From Butyriboletus loyo (lineage: Eukaryota > Basidiomycota > Agaricomycetes > Boletales > Boletaceae), in the NCBI GenBank assembly GCA_038093515.1, contig JBBPSI010000097.1, positions 27,049-91,048 on the forward strand: 64,000 nucleotides of DNA. Direction: 5' to 3'. The first letter of the stretch is position 1. Each line of letters begins with the position of its first letter. The notes under the pieces were generated by a model. The model ran no database searches. It saw nothing but the letters and a program-made list of their open reading frames with translations, and was not told where the DNA came from. This document shows positions 10,855-23,419 of this stretch, piece after piece. Both the position numbers and the translations under genes were made by a program.

Positions 10855-12328
10855 TGTGGTGGTTTGAGAGAAGTGATCCGATGGTCGGCAGATAAGCTGC
10901 ACCGTACCTTGGCCCACATCGATAAGCTCACTCAGGATCGATATCGAAAGGAAGCGGGGTCGTTTCATAGATTATAGGTAATAACAACAGCAGTGCTACA
11001 TCATAGACGCAGTACAGCAGCGTGGTGCACGTCGAGTCAAGACAAGTGCACACAATACCTACAAGTTAAATGCGGGACAGAAACGACTAGAGCGTGTGCA
11101 GTCAAAGAAAGGCGGATAACAATGATACCAGACATGAAATGCCAGGGCGAGGCGGGTACTAGAGCATGTGCAAGTCGCGGAAAGCGACGATATCGTGAAG
11201 AGTCGGGGGTGACGAAGGCACGTCGAAGTATGGTCCAAATAGCGATACCTCCAGTGCCTGCAAGCAGGCAGGATCCGACACCAACAATTCGCTCGAGGTG
11301 CTCAAGTGCATCCAACGTGCAGTCGACTAGCGAATGACGAGGAGCGAGCGCAGCGGAAGCAAAATCTTGAGGTGCACCGAGGAAAGAATATAACGTGTCC
11401 TGGACGATCTTCCATCAACGACCCTCGTAGATCCCGTCCGGTAAGTCCCAATCGGCGAATACACCAATGTGTGCGAGCCGTTCTCATACAATGAGCGCGG
11501 TGAGGGCGCACGACCAGAGGCACGTCGAGTCTCGCCATTACTCGCTGGCAAGTCTGGATTGGGGGGAAAGGGGTCGTAAAGCGAGCGGTGATCAGGCGCC
11601 TTCTTCGTGACATGAATGCGTATAAATCAGAGTGTAATAAACAATGCGTGCGGTGCGGTCCTCGTCAAGTATGTGCTGACGGCTAACTAAACCGGCCATG
11701 GCAAAACGAAGACGTGGAAGGAGAGAGATGATGCCAGTGTATCGGCTCGCACGAGGCACGTAACCCCAATTAAGGGGTCGTCCGCCTACAAGTGCGCGTG
11801 GACTGAAATGGACTGGGAGTGGAAGGCGACAGAGGACTAGTAAGAAAGCAAGATGGACGCGCGAGCGCCGTGAGACGAACACCACTCGTATGAATGGCGT
11901 GACCAAGCGCCTCACAGTGTGCTGCGGTCTTGCGTCGATGTCTTGTCATATCTTCCCTCAACCAAGACCAGGAAGTCCAATGTTCATCGAGGTCTCCAGC
12001 TCTATTGGGGGCTATCCAACCGACAGCTAGCCACAGGCTAACCATCGAGCGGAATTGCATGTCAAGAGCGGGGTGGCGCGGCCGAATCGTCTGCGAACCA
12101 AGGAAGCCGGTGAAGCGAGCGGGAAGTAGTGGCCAGCCGATCTGAGGGGTCGTAAACAATGTAGAATAAAAATGTGCAATGCTAAGTGTCCGTTGTAGTG
12201 ATGCGACCTGCGATCCAGGCAGGTATTCCAGTCATGCGAGTCATCTCTGCAATAATAGTCCATGAAAGATAATGTAACCGGTGACGCGGGGCATTTTTGA
12301 GGTCCGGGACCATGGGCGAGATCAACAA
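10855..12328. other. Gene-poor interval between TBCA and bHLH gene 1
   Basis: This 1.47 kb holds the TBCA promoter (near 10855) and the 3' flank of the first bHLH gene. Open frames exist on both strands, up to about 130 codons, but none shows family motifs, convincing splice signals or a sensible amino-acid mix. One minus-strand frame near 11037-11315 has a short hydrophobic patch, which I judged insufficient. It may be transcribed as UTR or non-coding RNA. Confidence 0.6.
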
Positions 12329-13310
12329 TCAAAAGCTTGACTGCGATTGTTGCGATACTGCTGCGACCGCGGCGGCGGCGGCAGCATGTCTTTGCTCGGC
12401 AGTGCCAAGCATCAACGCCTCGTTGACGCTAAACCGAGGGTGAGTGAAGGCCCTAGATATGAAGTGGGTTTCACGCACGTGCGGAGTCGCTGAACCTCAT
12501 TCTCGGCCTGTTGCAACCTCGTCTGAAGTTGTTGTGCGGTCATCTCGAGATACTTGACGTGGGTAGTGGCGCGATCAAGGAGGGAAACCTTGCTTGACTT
12601 CTGGTTGGAGACGGGAAGGGCATCCTTGAGCCTGCGGTAGCCATCGCGAAGTTCATCACGACGCCTCTGCTCAGACTCGATGCGCTGACGGCGGATTGTC
12701 TCGCGGCGAACGTCGGTGGTGTTCCCAGTGGTGATGGCGGGCTGGAAGTCATCATCGTCCTCATCTGAATCGTCGTTGCGCTTCCGTCTCGGGGTCTTTG
12801 CCGCCGAACGGGTAGCTGGCGCAGCGATGGGGTTAAAGCGATGAGACCGGGGAACGGAAGCGTATGGGACGCTGTGGACCGACGAAGGGGAGTGGGTGCC
12901 ACTGCCGCGGCTGCGCCTTCCAGAAGTGAGGCCGTCGGAGGAGATCTCTCCACCGCTGAGGTTGTAGACGGCAGGAGGGGAAATGCCGTTGTCGGGTGGG
13001 GTGTAGGGGCGACCAGGGGAGGCGGTGGTATAGTTGGCGGAAGGGGTGTATGAGTACTCGCCGATTGTGTTGGTCAAGTTGAGGGAGTTGAAGTCAAGAC
13101 GAGGAGATGATGACGAGGGACCTGGCACTGGGGGAGAGGTGAGCGACATATGGGAAAGAGAGAGCGAAGGGACATACAAGCCATGGAAGTCACGCCGTAA
13201 GGGGACTGGGGGTACTGGAGGTAGGGCTCGAGGTTGGAGAGAGAGTCGTAAGCGAAGGGGGCATCCATGAAGGTGGGGCTACGAGGGTGCTCGAGAAGGG
13301 TGGATTCCAT
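12329..13310 (-). CDS. bHLH-leucine zipper transcription factor, paralogue 1
   Basis: Exons on the minus strand are 13310-13178, 13127-12479 and 12428-12329, giving 293 residues. The N-terminal half is Ser/Pro/Tyr-rich and probably disordered. A basic patch and acidic stretch (KTPRRKRNDDSDEDDDD, about 155-171) may include a nuclear localisation signal. The bHLH lies at about 185-240: basic region RRQRIESEQRRRDELRDGY with the Glu/Arg pattern of E-box readers, then helix 2 with SNQKSSKVSLLDRATTHVKY. A short zipper QQLQTRLQQAENEVQRLR follows. The C-terminus is Ala/Gln-rich. The last intron hides in a frame that would otherwise read on for 21 residues, but the spliced product resumes with VNEALMLG, which resembles the VNEKISLG that follows the same zipper in paralogue 2. 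Target genes are unknown. A second gene with almost the same bHLH lies 4.3 kb upstream. Confidence 0.85.
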
Positions 13311-16300
13311 GGCGTCGTAAAAATGCAGAGACGAAAAGCTGAAATAAAGAGAGCTGGAATACGAGGGACCTGATATAGCGGTGAGGAGACGCTAGTCGGT
13401 TGGGGCGGGGGATACTTACGTGAAAACAACAAAGAGCCGGCGTTGTCGTCCCAACCGCACAATAGAGCACAAGCGTAAAGAAAAGAAGAAAGAAGAAAAG
13501 AAACGTCGGGTGAGGAGGAGGAGGTCGGGGGAGATTTAAGGGAAGAGAATGAGGAAGAGCCGGCCATCTGGTTCCACCTAAATATCAGGATGGAGCAAAA
13601 CACTGTGCCCCGATATGGATATGGATTCCCGCGGTGACATAAATGGGAATCTGGGTATTTTAGCGGCCTCGTGTGGCGGAATTTGTAGTCCCTGGATTTG
13701 AATTCTTAGGTAATATTCCCATATGGGTTTCGAAATAGGGAAAGGGTTACCGAAAGAGCGGATTTGACCCCGGTGCCCTTGCCGTGTTTATGCGTTTGGG
13801 TGAGTTGTCTGCCCAATTTAACTCCGCACCGCTTTTTCTGTTTTGTGCCCGCGGGTCCGGTCTGCTCAACAGCCAAGATCCGGCTTGGCCGAGGATTGCG
13901 GGCCGTCTGACCCCGTTCGCTCTCTGGGCTCCATTCCCAGTCCCTGGTGACATGTGCTCTTCTCCCTGCAACGTTTTCTTCATCTCGCACCGCCATCGCG
14001 CCTACGCCGCATCATACATACCACCGATCATATCTGCTCTATCCACACGCTGCATTCTCGGCTCTTCATTTCCTCTGTCACGGACGCCTTCTCTCTCCAA
14101 GTGTGTATATATCTTATCGTCCTTGTTCTACAAAATAAATTGGAGTGACGTGCATCCTTGTTACCCGTGGCAAATCCAGAACCTCCTTCTTCTCCCAAGG
14201 TGTTAGTGCGCCCCTTGCCGTCACCGCTGAAGTCATACGCAGATCCGTGTGACTGATTCCCTGCGACAGATAGCCCTACCCCTGTTATCACATTCCACTT
14301 GTTGTTCCACTCTCGTCTTCCAATTCACGATCAATGACCTTCCCTCCATCACACCATCCCTGTCCACCCAGCTGAAATGAACGTTTGGTAATCCCATGAT
14401 TATGCTCTGACGAAACTGCCCGTCCATTTGGCAAGCTGACGATTCCGTCGTTTGACGGCAAATGCAGCCACTACTCCTCATCAGGTGGCAGTGACGTGAC
14501 CCTACCCACGTAATTAGACTTTAAGCAAAGACACGCACCAGCAAGGCGTTCCGCACTCTCCTCTCTGGGCAATCTGAATGCTTCGCAGTGCTGGTCCCTT
14601 GGTTCTGAGCAAGGCTTCATTCCCCGCGGCATTTACATTCACCTTCACTCACGCAAAGAGGAGGGAAAGAAGGAATACCTCATACATACATCATCCCCTT
14701 TGTTAGAACCACTCACATATACTCCGTTGATCGGGAGATGTCTGGGATCGCATTATCAGTGCGTAAATGCCTCGAGTGTACAACCGTATGCCTCTTCTGC
14801 TCACGTTACGCGCACGCCTCGGATACTTACCGAGTGACCAATCGCCCTCGACATGACTCTGCAATCCGCAGGAAGCTAACTCCAGTCAAAAAGCGACATG
14901 AACAGTCCAGGGCATGGGAACATGATACTTGGCGAAGGAAGGACGCCGTAAAGAGGGCGCATCAGCGGCGTGGCCTGCTCTGTTGGGAATGGTGTCAGCG
15001 CGTCCCAAGATGGACATATCGAGCATCGCACTAACGCACGATTTTTCGAGACAAGAAAGGTCTGGTTGGACGACCACCGTCACGCGAGCCTAGGAGAGGT
15101 GCGTGAAGAGCGAGTGAGACGAAAGAATATTCCATGTGGTGATGGACGAACTACAGCCAACGGGGATTCCCTTCCATTCTAGAAGCTGGTTAAAATGAAC
15201 GAGATGAAAAGGGATGGCCCGTCCCTTGATCGCTTGCCAAACAAAACAAAATGCGCTGTTTGAGCGCAGGTCTCGGACTTGGAAGCCCTGTCATAGGAAC
15301 TAGGTTAAGTTAGCGCAAAAAAAAAGCGCATGCCACTGGTTGGCTTGGACTACTCGGGAACCCGGCGGGGTACCCCAACAGGAGGGGTGCTGTCACGCGT
15401 GACTGCGTTACAAGGAATGTACTTCTTCGCTGTCGAATTTTCCCAAAAACTGCGCGGGGCATGAAATTTGATCAGCCCGTTTGGTTTGGTTTTGATATAT
15501 GCAAGATCTGCATCGATCTATCTCTGCACCTCCTCCTGATGAGAACAAGGGTCCGTCCTCTCTGGCCTACACTTTGCCCTTCCCACTGTTCTCTTCCCGC
15601 GATCTCTTCTCCGAACCCTTCTGCCCGCCTCAGCCGCAATGTCCGCCGATTTGGGACGGAACGGTGTGCGGGTGACCAACGCCTCATGTCACTCTCTGTG
15701 GTGTAGATCAACTCATCGCCATTCCCCCCCTCTATAGCTCACCCCCCCTGACCAAAGAATGGAACAAACACACTACTCTATTTCATCTCCGCCTCGTTCC
15801 AGAGTAGACCACCCGTTCAGGAAGGCGCCGCAATTTTTCTGAATCCGTCCCGGTTCTGCCTACGGCAAAAGGGCTCGATCTTGCTTGACGAGGTGTTTCA
15901 ACTCGTTAATCGGCACCGATGCTCTGATCCCGATGCCTGAACACTCTCAACCGACAACGATGAGAAGAGGGTCTACATTGCTCGCCAAGGTCGTTCGTAA
16001 TCTAGGGCCAACGGGCGCACCGGTTTCCGGTTGGACATGGAGCGAATGCCCTCCGCCCAGGTCGCATCATCTATGGACGTTCTCGGCCATTTAACCTAAG
16101 CTCCGACTGACTTGCTCGGGCTCAGTCATCCTGTAACTTGCCATGCGCCGAAAAAAAATCAGGGTCGTCACGCGTCGTAACCCATTATCCCACCGCAGCG
16201 GCGTGGAAACCTCCTTTAGAGAAATACACCGATTCACATTTCACATATGTTCTCGTCCCAGATGTCAGAGAAAACGAAAACACAGCGAGCTAATTATATG

Positions 16301-17648
16301 AGCGTAAACACTTGTCCAGGTTTGTATCCCATTCGAACTTGCACCGTCATTTGGGGGCCAACCCTCGCTGCGTCACACTCCCAGATGTGGCAGGTGTGGC
16401 TGGCACCGGCGTCCGGTCATGTCAGATGTAACCCTGCGCAGCAGCGTGGGTCTTCCAGCGCAACTCGCTCAGGGTTCGCGGGTTCGTTGATCTGTGGTAT
16501 TGCGGACCACTTCCCGTCCAAGGACAGAGCTTGCTGAGCTCAGTTGCAATCAAGGGTCCCCTTGGTTTCTTGCCCTAGCGCCAGACGGTCAGCGGGGACC
16601 CGCCAAGCAAGTTCGCCGCTATTGTCAATAGCATGAGATCTAACCAGGGAGCCTTCAAATTGCAAAAGAAAAATGATATCTGAATGTGCCATGACTATGA
16701 AAATACAGTAGCTCGGTGTATCGAAACATCTCGCTGTACTGACAACAGGCGCTAGATCAGTCCTTCGAGATCGGTCCATCACCATCCCTCTTTCGGTAGA
16801 CCATCTTCCTCCAGCCCACTACTAGAGCGGGCACCCGGTGACAACAACATAAGCTCCCCCCAGGAGAGCCAAGGGCAAAACCGCCTCCCTTCTAAAACAA
16901 GACGGGATGAACAGCTGACCGCTACACGTTGTTTCGACGGGTGAGTTGTCATGTAACTCAGCGCGTACTCCTTGCCTGTTCCGTTGCGTGAATTCGTGGA
17001 GTATTCGTCAAGAATCGGTTCGTTCGGTCGTTATATCGTTCCTGCGGTCGTAGCAAGGTGGGCAAGCATCCAGTCACAGACGATGTAGAGTGTCACGTGG
17101 CGGTAACGAGCGTGTGATAGTGCTGAATTCTGGTATGGACGAATGGGTGATTGGCCGTCGAGAAGGGTGCAATGTGAGCGAGTGATGAGAAAATGAGAAA
17201 AGAACCGGGAGATGGGCCTAAGGGAGATTGTGCGAATCTGAACTAGATCCACTGGGGATAATTACAGGTCGGGAAAAGCGGGGCGGAAAAGAAACCGAGG
17301 GGCCAATCGATCAACAAGATGCGGCACGACTGATAACAATCGTGCGCCCTCGGATCGATAACGTATGACTTGAGCAACCAGCCAGCAACATCGAGTCGTT
17401 GACAGCGTTGGGGAGAGGGAGGTGGGAGGAGATGAAGATGTTTTGAATGTGGTTCCGCGCACCGCGCTAAAGCTCGACAAGTCTTGTTCAGGTATAATTT
17501 GTCGCCTCCCCCTTAGTTTTGCCCAAAGCAGGAATACAAAATTACAGATTGTGCAATGAGGCAAGAATGTTAAGAAAAAAAAAAAAAGAAAACGAGGATG
17601 AAAAAGGAGTAGTGTCCGTCATGGCAGCGAGTTTGATCTGGATACCAT
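13311..17648. other. 4.3 kb gene-free stretch between the two bHLH genes
   Basis: Nothing here looks coding: the longest open frame is about 140 codons, with no recognisable motif and no matching splice pattern. The part next to 13310 must hold the promoter and leader of bHLH gene 1; the part near 17648 holds the 3' end of bHLH gene 2. A palindromic E-box CACGTG sits at 17094-17099, the core site expected for this bHLH class. A run of about 14 A lies near 17575-17588. The interval may be an extended regulatory region or contain non-coding RNA; I cannot tell which. Confidence 0.6.
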
Positions 17649-18799
17649 TCAGTACCCTTCCGATGCGGCTGGACTGCGGGAGTCCTCCCGCGGAGGCTCC
17701 TGTCCTTGCACGTGAGTGAGAGAGTGGCTCGGCATCCCTGGCTCAGGTGGAGGTGACAATGGCCTGTTATCAACGCCATGAATGTTATTGGCGGGCGGAG
17801 GTGTGCTGGTGACACCGAGCGAAATCTTTTCGTTGACCGCACGCAACCGTTGAACTTCCTGTTCCAGCACGATGAGACGGGCCTGCATCTCTTGTGTGGA
17901 CTTTTCAAGGAAGATTATGTGGTTGGTCGCTAAAGAAGGACATGGTGAGACAATGACCATCAAAGATTGCCATCGATGGGGGTTACCTCGCTCGAGCAGC
18001 GAAACTTTGCTGCTCTTCTGGTTTGAGACAGGCAAAACGTCTTTCAATTTCGCATAGCCGTCGCGTAATTCGTCTCTGCGCCTCTGCTCAGCCTCGATCC
18101 TTTGCCGCCGCGTTGCTTCCTTGCGGGAGTGAGCGAGGTTCTCAACAAAGGTAGCACCCATATCTTCGTCGTCTGAGTCGTTCAAGGAGCGGCCACGACC
18201 ACGTCTGCCAGAAGAGCTCGTCGTTGGGGATGGCGTCGGGTTGTAACGTAGAGATGTGCGATGTACAAGGCTGGCTCCTCTGGATGATGAGCGGGAGCCA
18301 GTCCCGCTGCTGTTTCTCGAATGGTGGTAGATGCCGTCCGCTGATGTGTCTGATCCTGAAATGGGAGGGGACAAGGGATCATACATGTGAGGGGAGGGCG
18401 GAGGGGGAGAGCCTGCAGGCAGGCCCATTGACACATGTTGTGGCGATGAAGTATACACGGGTGGCGGATATTGATGCGTGGACATGAGGCTGAGATTATG
18501 GAACTGCAGGTTTTGATGGAGGTCTGGCGCGGAGAGATGACCTACATACAAAGTACACGAGCACATTATCAGATCAACATGAGGCAGAGGTGAGTAAAAA
18601 AACGCGAGGAAGTGCACCCACGCGGATGAGTGGCAGGATGCTGAAGCGGATAAGAGTGTTGGTGGTGCATCTGGTGGTTGTACGCGAGCGAGTAAGAGGT
18701 TTCGTGGTCGGCAGGATAATAGCCATAAGGCCCCGTCTGAGCGAGATTCGGGTTGTGATCATCGGGGATGTGCTGGTTGTGCTGCTGGTGTTGATCCAT
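17649..18799 (-). CDS. bHLH-leucine zipper transcription factor, paralogue 2
   Basis: Exons on the minus strand are 18799-18622, 18541-17987 and 17929-17649, giving 337 residues. The first exon encodes a His/Gln/Tyr/Pro-rich segment typical of activation regions. The bHLH spans about 198-253: RRQRIEAEQRRRDELRDGY, then LKDVLPVSNQKSSKVSLLER and ATNHIIFLE. It is continued by a zipper ending LEQEVQRLRAVNEKISLG. The basic region and the junction to helix 2 are nearly identical to paralogue 1, while the flanks have diverged completely, so this is an old duplication kept under selection in the DNA-binding and dimerisation part. An intron interrupts helix 2 after the ER residues; reading through it gives the implausible GNPHRWQSLM. 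An in-frame ATG at 18862 could extend the N-terminus by 21 residues. Confidence 0.85.
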
Positions 18800-19923
18800 C
18801 GTCTGCGGGTCGTGGGTGGGTCGTGGACTCGAAATGAAAAGGGTAAGTGTTAGATCGTGCACGCAATGTGATAAAAGGCAAGAGACGGGGTCGAAGAAAA
18901 GAAGAAGAAGAAGAAGCTAAGAAACAAGGACAATGGGTCGCCAAGGACGTGATCCTCGAAGGCAAACCAAACCACAGGGAGGGTCGCTCTACCCATTGTC
19001 CCCGGTCTGCCACTTCTCACGCACGATTGTTTGCACAGCGGCTATCGTACTGCTCGCATCCTCGAGCAAATAAAATCGTATTCTGCACATCAAACAGCCT
19101 CGAGGAGAGCCTCGTGTCCGTCGAAATGGTTGATCGCTACGTCCGGGTCGATCGAGTTCCATCCTCGTCTCCATTATTATTCCAAGCAGTGTAGTAGATC
19201 CGGCCTATCGATTGTGAAGCCCAGTCTCTCGACAAGCCCACTGCTGATGCGAACTAAACTACCCATCCGTCTTCTTGGGCGTCAGAAGCGGATGTCATCT
19301 CCCACATCCAGAACTCCGTCTAGACTCGAAGTAGCCATCACGTCCGGGGAGGCGAACGGGGCAATCACTTTGTGTTCTAGGGTGGAAGAGCACAATGGCG
19401 TTGGGGAAAACGTAACCCTCTCTGCCTCGACGTGAAAGGATAGGCCCGTTGTGCCGGGCCGGAAGTCGGTTGTCGAAACACTCGTCGTGAGGGAGGAAAC
19501 GTCAGTCTGTCCGTAGGTACAACTTGTCGTGGTAAATGTAACCCAAACGACAAAGAACGAGAACACGACCCAACCATGAACGGAACGCCGGACGACAAAG
19601 AATTGGCGAGCATAACAATACAAAGGTCACGTGAGCGGTACTCATTTTGAAGGTCATCGGGTTTCTTCTGAGCTCGTCGTTGAGCTCAACGACCAGTCGA
19701 CGGACACTTGGCGCTGACCGGGCCCACCACCGACGATTTCCAACACACGTCTTGTATTTTGTTTCCCCGAGGTACGTTTCTATCCCCGTCCCGCTCCTGC
19801 AGTTCAACATGGGGTGGGTGTAGATCATCTGTGCAACACGGCTCGTTTGTTGCATCAGCGTACCCTTGAAGCCCTGGATCCGCCCTTTTGCTCGTCTTCT
19901 GCGACCGACGAGCCCAACTCGCC
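18800..19923. promoter_or_regulatory. Divergent intergenic region, bHLH gene 2 / large disordered protein gene
   Basis: The 1.1 kb between the two divergent starts should contain both promoters. It has a GAA/AAG-rich purine tract at about 18893-18917 on the plus strand and an E-box CACGTG at 19628-19633. Minus-strand frames at 19282-20029 encode hydrophobic patches but no family resemblance, so I do not call a gene. Confidence 0.45.
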
Positions 19924-22900
19924 ATGCAATCACAGCGAAACTCTCTTGGCTCCGCGCACTCTCGCAGTCCAGGACAGGGACCACTGTGGGCTCCTCCGCG
20001 CTCACCTCTTCCACCCCATCGACTCGCAAAGCTGGCCAACGCTCTCGGTGTATCTATGCCGTTGCCCGCGATCACCTTGTCTACTTCATTATTATCTTCG
20101 TCCCAAACTCATTTTGGCAACTCGCTATTGCCATCAAATACTGATCTCCCCTGGCGCTCGGCCACACCATCTACTGCGACCGCCCTTGACTTGGTATCTC
20201 CGGTTCAATCCAAGTACTTGATACACGTAATACCCCCAGTGCACCTCCCTCACGAAGCCGACACCTCCGACACCTCCGAGCTTGCCCCTCCTCCGTCGAC
20301 CGCATCCGGATATCATACCCAGTTCCGCCGCGGAATTCTCGTGGCACTACAGTCTACGCTCCAAGCGCAGCTGGTCGTCATCGCGAGGGAATATGCTTTA
20401 CCCAGCACAATGGGAATCGTCCTTTACCTCGTCACTGCCTCCCAGAGTAAGCAGAACAGTCCTATGCCTTTTCCTTCTCCGACCTTGGGCGATACCGGCG
20501 GAAGAGAACCGGGTCCAAGGTTGTCAGAGGAGATATGGAAACATATATGGAGAAGAGTGCTTCGTGCGGAACGCGAGGAGGTCATCACCTTATCTCGAAG
20601 TGCGACCCCGAATCCTTTCGGCCTTGGTCTTGCTATGGAGCCGAACGGTCCGTCGCAGTACTTACGGCCCTTGGTCACCCCAATGCGAACTGAACAGCCA
20701 TCTCTCCTCGCGTACCCCATCACTCCCTCCACCTCAACTGCGTCATCTGTATCAGATACTCGTTCTCACGACAAGTCCGCGGGTGCCTCGTCGCCGCGTT
20801 CAGAACCAAACACTCCAGATACTTCCCACTCGTCAGATCATGCACGCCCTGATATCGAGCTACCCGGTTTGAACTCACCTTCCGTTATACCGATCCTTGC
20901 CATGGTAGAATTTGACATTGACAAACGAAAAGCTACTTGGTATGAGCCTTGGGTGCGAAGTCGACGTATGAAAAGGGCGGAGAATCGTTCCGGTCACCGT
21001 TCTAATTCTCGGTCACGTACCCTCGACTCAAGCAGCTCAACGGATGGGAAGCGGGCTCCGTTTGACCTCAAATTGGTGCGGAGGTTGCAGAAACCACCAT
21101 TTTTGCGGTCTCAGGATGACTCAGATGAAGGGGAACAGCTTAATTATGGGGAATATGCACCCCTCTCAGAATCTCCGGACGCCGATGCAGCTGCACGAAT
21201 GATTTCTATGGGACCCGACCCTCTCGGGGATGTGTTTAGTACTGACGCCGAGACCTGGACGGAAATTCACGCTGAATCAGATGGGATGAGACGGAAGGTC
21301 AACAATCCTAACGTGGTAGAGCTCGCATTGGATGCAACGTCGCTCACTGCTCTTCCCGAACGGAGACAAGAGGAAGGTGGTGAAGCCAACGATGTCGACG
21401 AAGTTCGGGATGTCATGCGACGAATGTCACGCCCCCCTCTTATTGTATCAATTCCAGATTCCGCAGAAGACAAACGGAAGTCGTCACCTTCCACTACTGG
21501 TGGAAAGCGACCTATACCCTCACCTTTGGTCCTTGTTCCCAATTCACCAACCAACAAGTTGATAGAAGGGATGATGGATGTTGCAGATTTCCGCAACAAG
21601 GAGGGTTTGTCTCTTGAGTTAGAGCGAGAGTACCAGCGATCGCGGAGCCACGGGGAAGAGAAACGAGTGGGCACTGTGTTTGAAGACCTGGACCTTGGTT
21701 TGGATCTAGGAGACGATGACGAAGAGGTCGGGCACTTATCCCTTCCCTTCACTTCCTGGACTGACCACTAGTTGCTGCAGTACGACGAAAATGACCCGAA
21801 CGACCGACGGCGAAGTCAATATCTCATGAAAGCGAAGCTGGATGAGATCGAGAGGGTAAGTGTTATCACATTGCCAGCCGATGGGTAAGCTGACGAGCGC
21901 TTTTAGACCCTCGCTCAATTCTCACCTCTACAATTGAAGACAGCAAGTATAGATGAGGATTCGACGATAACACACCACCGCAACCTCTCGACGGCGTCAC
22001 AGTCGCGCACACCAGCCCCAGCCGAGTACGTATTATATCTGACCGTTTCTTGCTGTATCTCATTGCTCCCGAAGTCCATCTGCGGGTCCCTTACATAACG
22101 TATGGCCATCCATCCCTTATGCTTCGGTGACCAGGACAGCAGACGGTTCTCCTCCGCGGCCCGCGAATCTTCCCCCTTCACCACCCAGACTGGCATTGAA
22201 TGGCATTTCCACTGGTGCTCCCAAGGCTTTCATGCCTACACCTAGCACTTCATCCACTGTACCGACGGAAAGCCAACTACGACGTCGAGAACTCCAACAA
22301 GCCATGTACCCAGTAACGATACCTTCCCCTTCCCGCCAAATGAACATCGCCTCCGATTCCCCGATTCCCCTCTCTCCAGACCCATTTGGTCGTCACCCAT
22401 CTGTCTACGAAGTTGACACAGCTCCTGTCGAAAGCTACTGGGATCCTGTGGCGCAAAAGCTTTCTCATGAACCTCTCGGTTCAAGTCCATCAATGTCATC
22501 GACAGACGACGGCTCAGGGTCACTCACCTCGAGCCGCTTTTCTACGGACTCGTCCAGTGTAGTGGGCCAAGGCGACAAAACTACCAAGTCGACTGCACCG
22601 CTCGTTAGTGTGAAAGGTCTGAGGAAGTTGTGGCGTAGGAGTAAATCAGCATCTAATGCTCTTCCTCAACCACCGACACCTTGGCGGACGGACTTCCAGC
22701 TCTCCAGTTCCTCACATCCGTCTACGCCGATTGATCAACTTATGGCACCACCTGTTTCGAGTGCGATCACGAGAAGTTCGAATGGAAAAACGCATGTGGG
22801 TCAGCTGCAGTTCGATCAGGAACTGTCATATCCGTTCCAACCATCGAGACCCTCCCTGTCAGGGTCTCGCCCAAATTCACCAGCTGTGCTCCTAAATGCT

Positions 22901-23419
22901 CCACCTCAAGAGAAACCAGGCTTTCGCAAATCCATATTGAAAACTTGGATGTCTGTCGCTGGTGTGGGGTCACAGCAGCCAACGAATGGATCCGAGTCTC
23001 GGAGGAGCTCGGAGCGACCTGTCTCCAATGAAACGATCAAGCCGAGACGACCGAGTGTCCTAGATGGTAGCATACCACCCAGTCCTCAGCTTCCAGAACG
23101 GTATCTTCCATCGAACCACATTCGAACTGAGAGCAACTTGGAGCGTCCTAAGTCTGCCGCACGGTCAAAAATGGGTCCTGGTCATCACTACTCGTCAGCG
23201 TCGCACGACCTATTATCGACGATTCCGCCTACAAGGACCTCTGTCATGATGCAAACACCATTGTCTGCATCTCCGGCTCAATCACAGTTCTCCGTCTCTT
23301 CTCGAGACTCGCGCGCAGAAAGCCGGGAAAGCCATGAGGCGTCCCAGTTCGAGATCGTAACCTCTCCAAAAGTCCATCCCAATCTGTCATACCCGTATAT
23401 GACGCTCGACCACGAGTAG
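19924..23419 (+). CDS. Large, mostly disordered protein of unknown function (1093 residues)
   Basis: Exons are 19924-21726, 21781-21855, 21907-22025 and 22135-23419, joining in phase. I do not recognise a named domain. Near the N-terminus a short ordered-looking stretch (LVVIAREYALPSTMGIVLYL, then LSEEIWKHIWRRVLRAERE) may form helices. Two further islands are AMVEFDIDKRKATWYEPWV and FDLKLVRRLQKPPFLR. The 75-nt second exon encodes YDENDPNDRRRSQYLMKAKL. The rest is Ser/Pro/Thr-rich with many SP/TP sites, suggesting phosphoregulation or scaffolding. Near the C-terminal side, KGLRKLWRRSKSA and GFRKSILKTWMSV look like basic amphipathic helices. I chose the ATG at 19924; an in-frame ATG 36 bp upstream is possible. 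The first donor, GTCGGG, is unusual, but read-through gives an immediate tail and stop. Confidence 0.75.

Noticed and set aside
11037..11315. 92-codon minus-strand frame with a hydrophobic patch (VGVGSCLLAGTGGIAIWTIL)
   Set aside because: No start context, splice partners or homologous pattern; isolated in a gene-poor region.
13784..14206. 140-codon plus-strand frame in the bHLH spacer
   Set aside because: No recognisable motif; overlapping frames of similar length on the same strand suggest chance openness.
19502..20029. 175-codon minus-strand frame
   Set aside because: Overlaps the start of the large disordered protein and has no family features.
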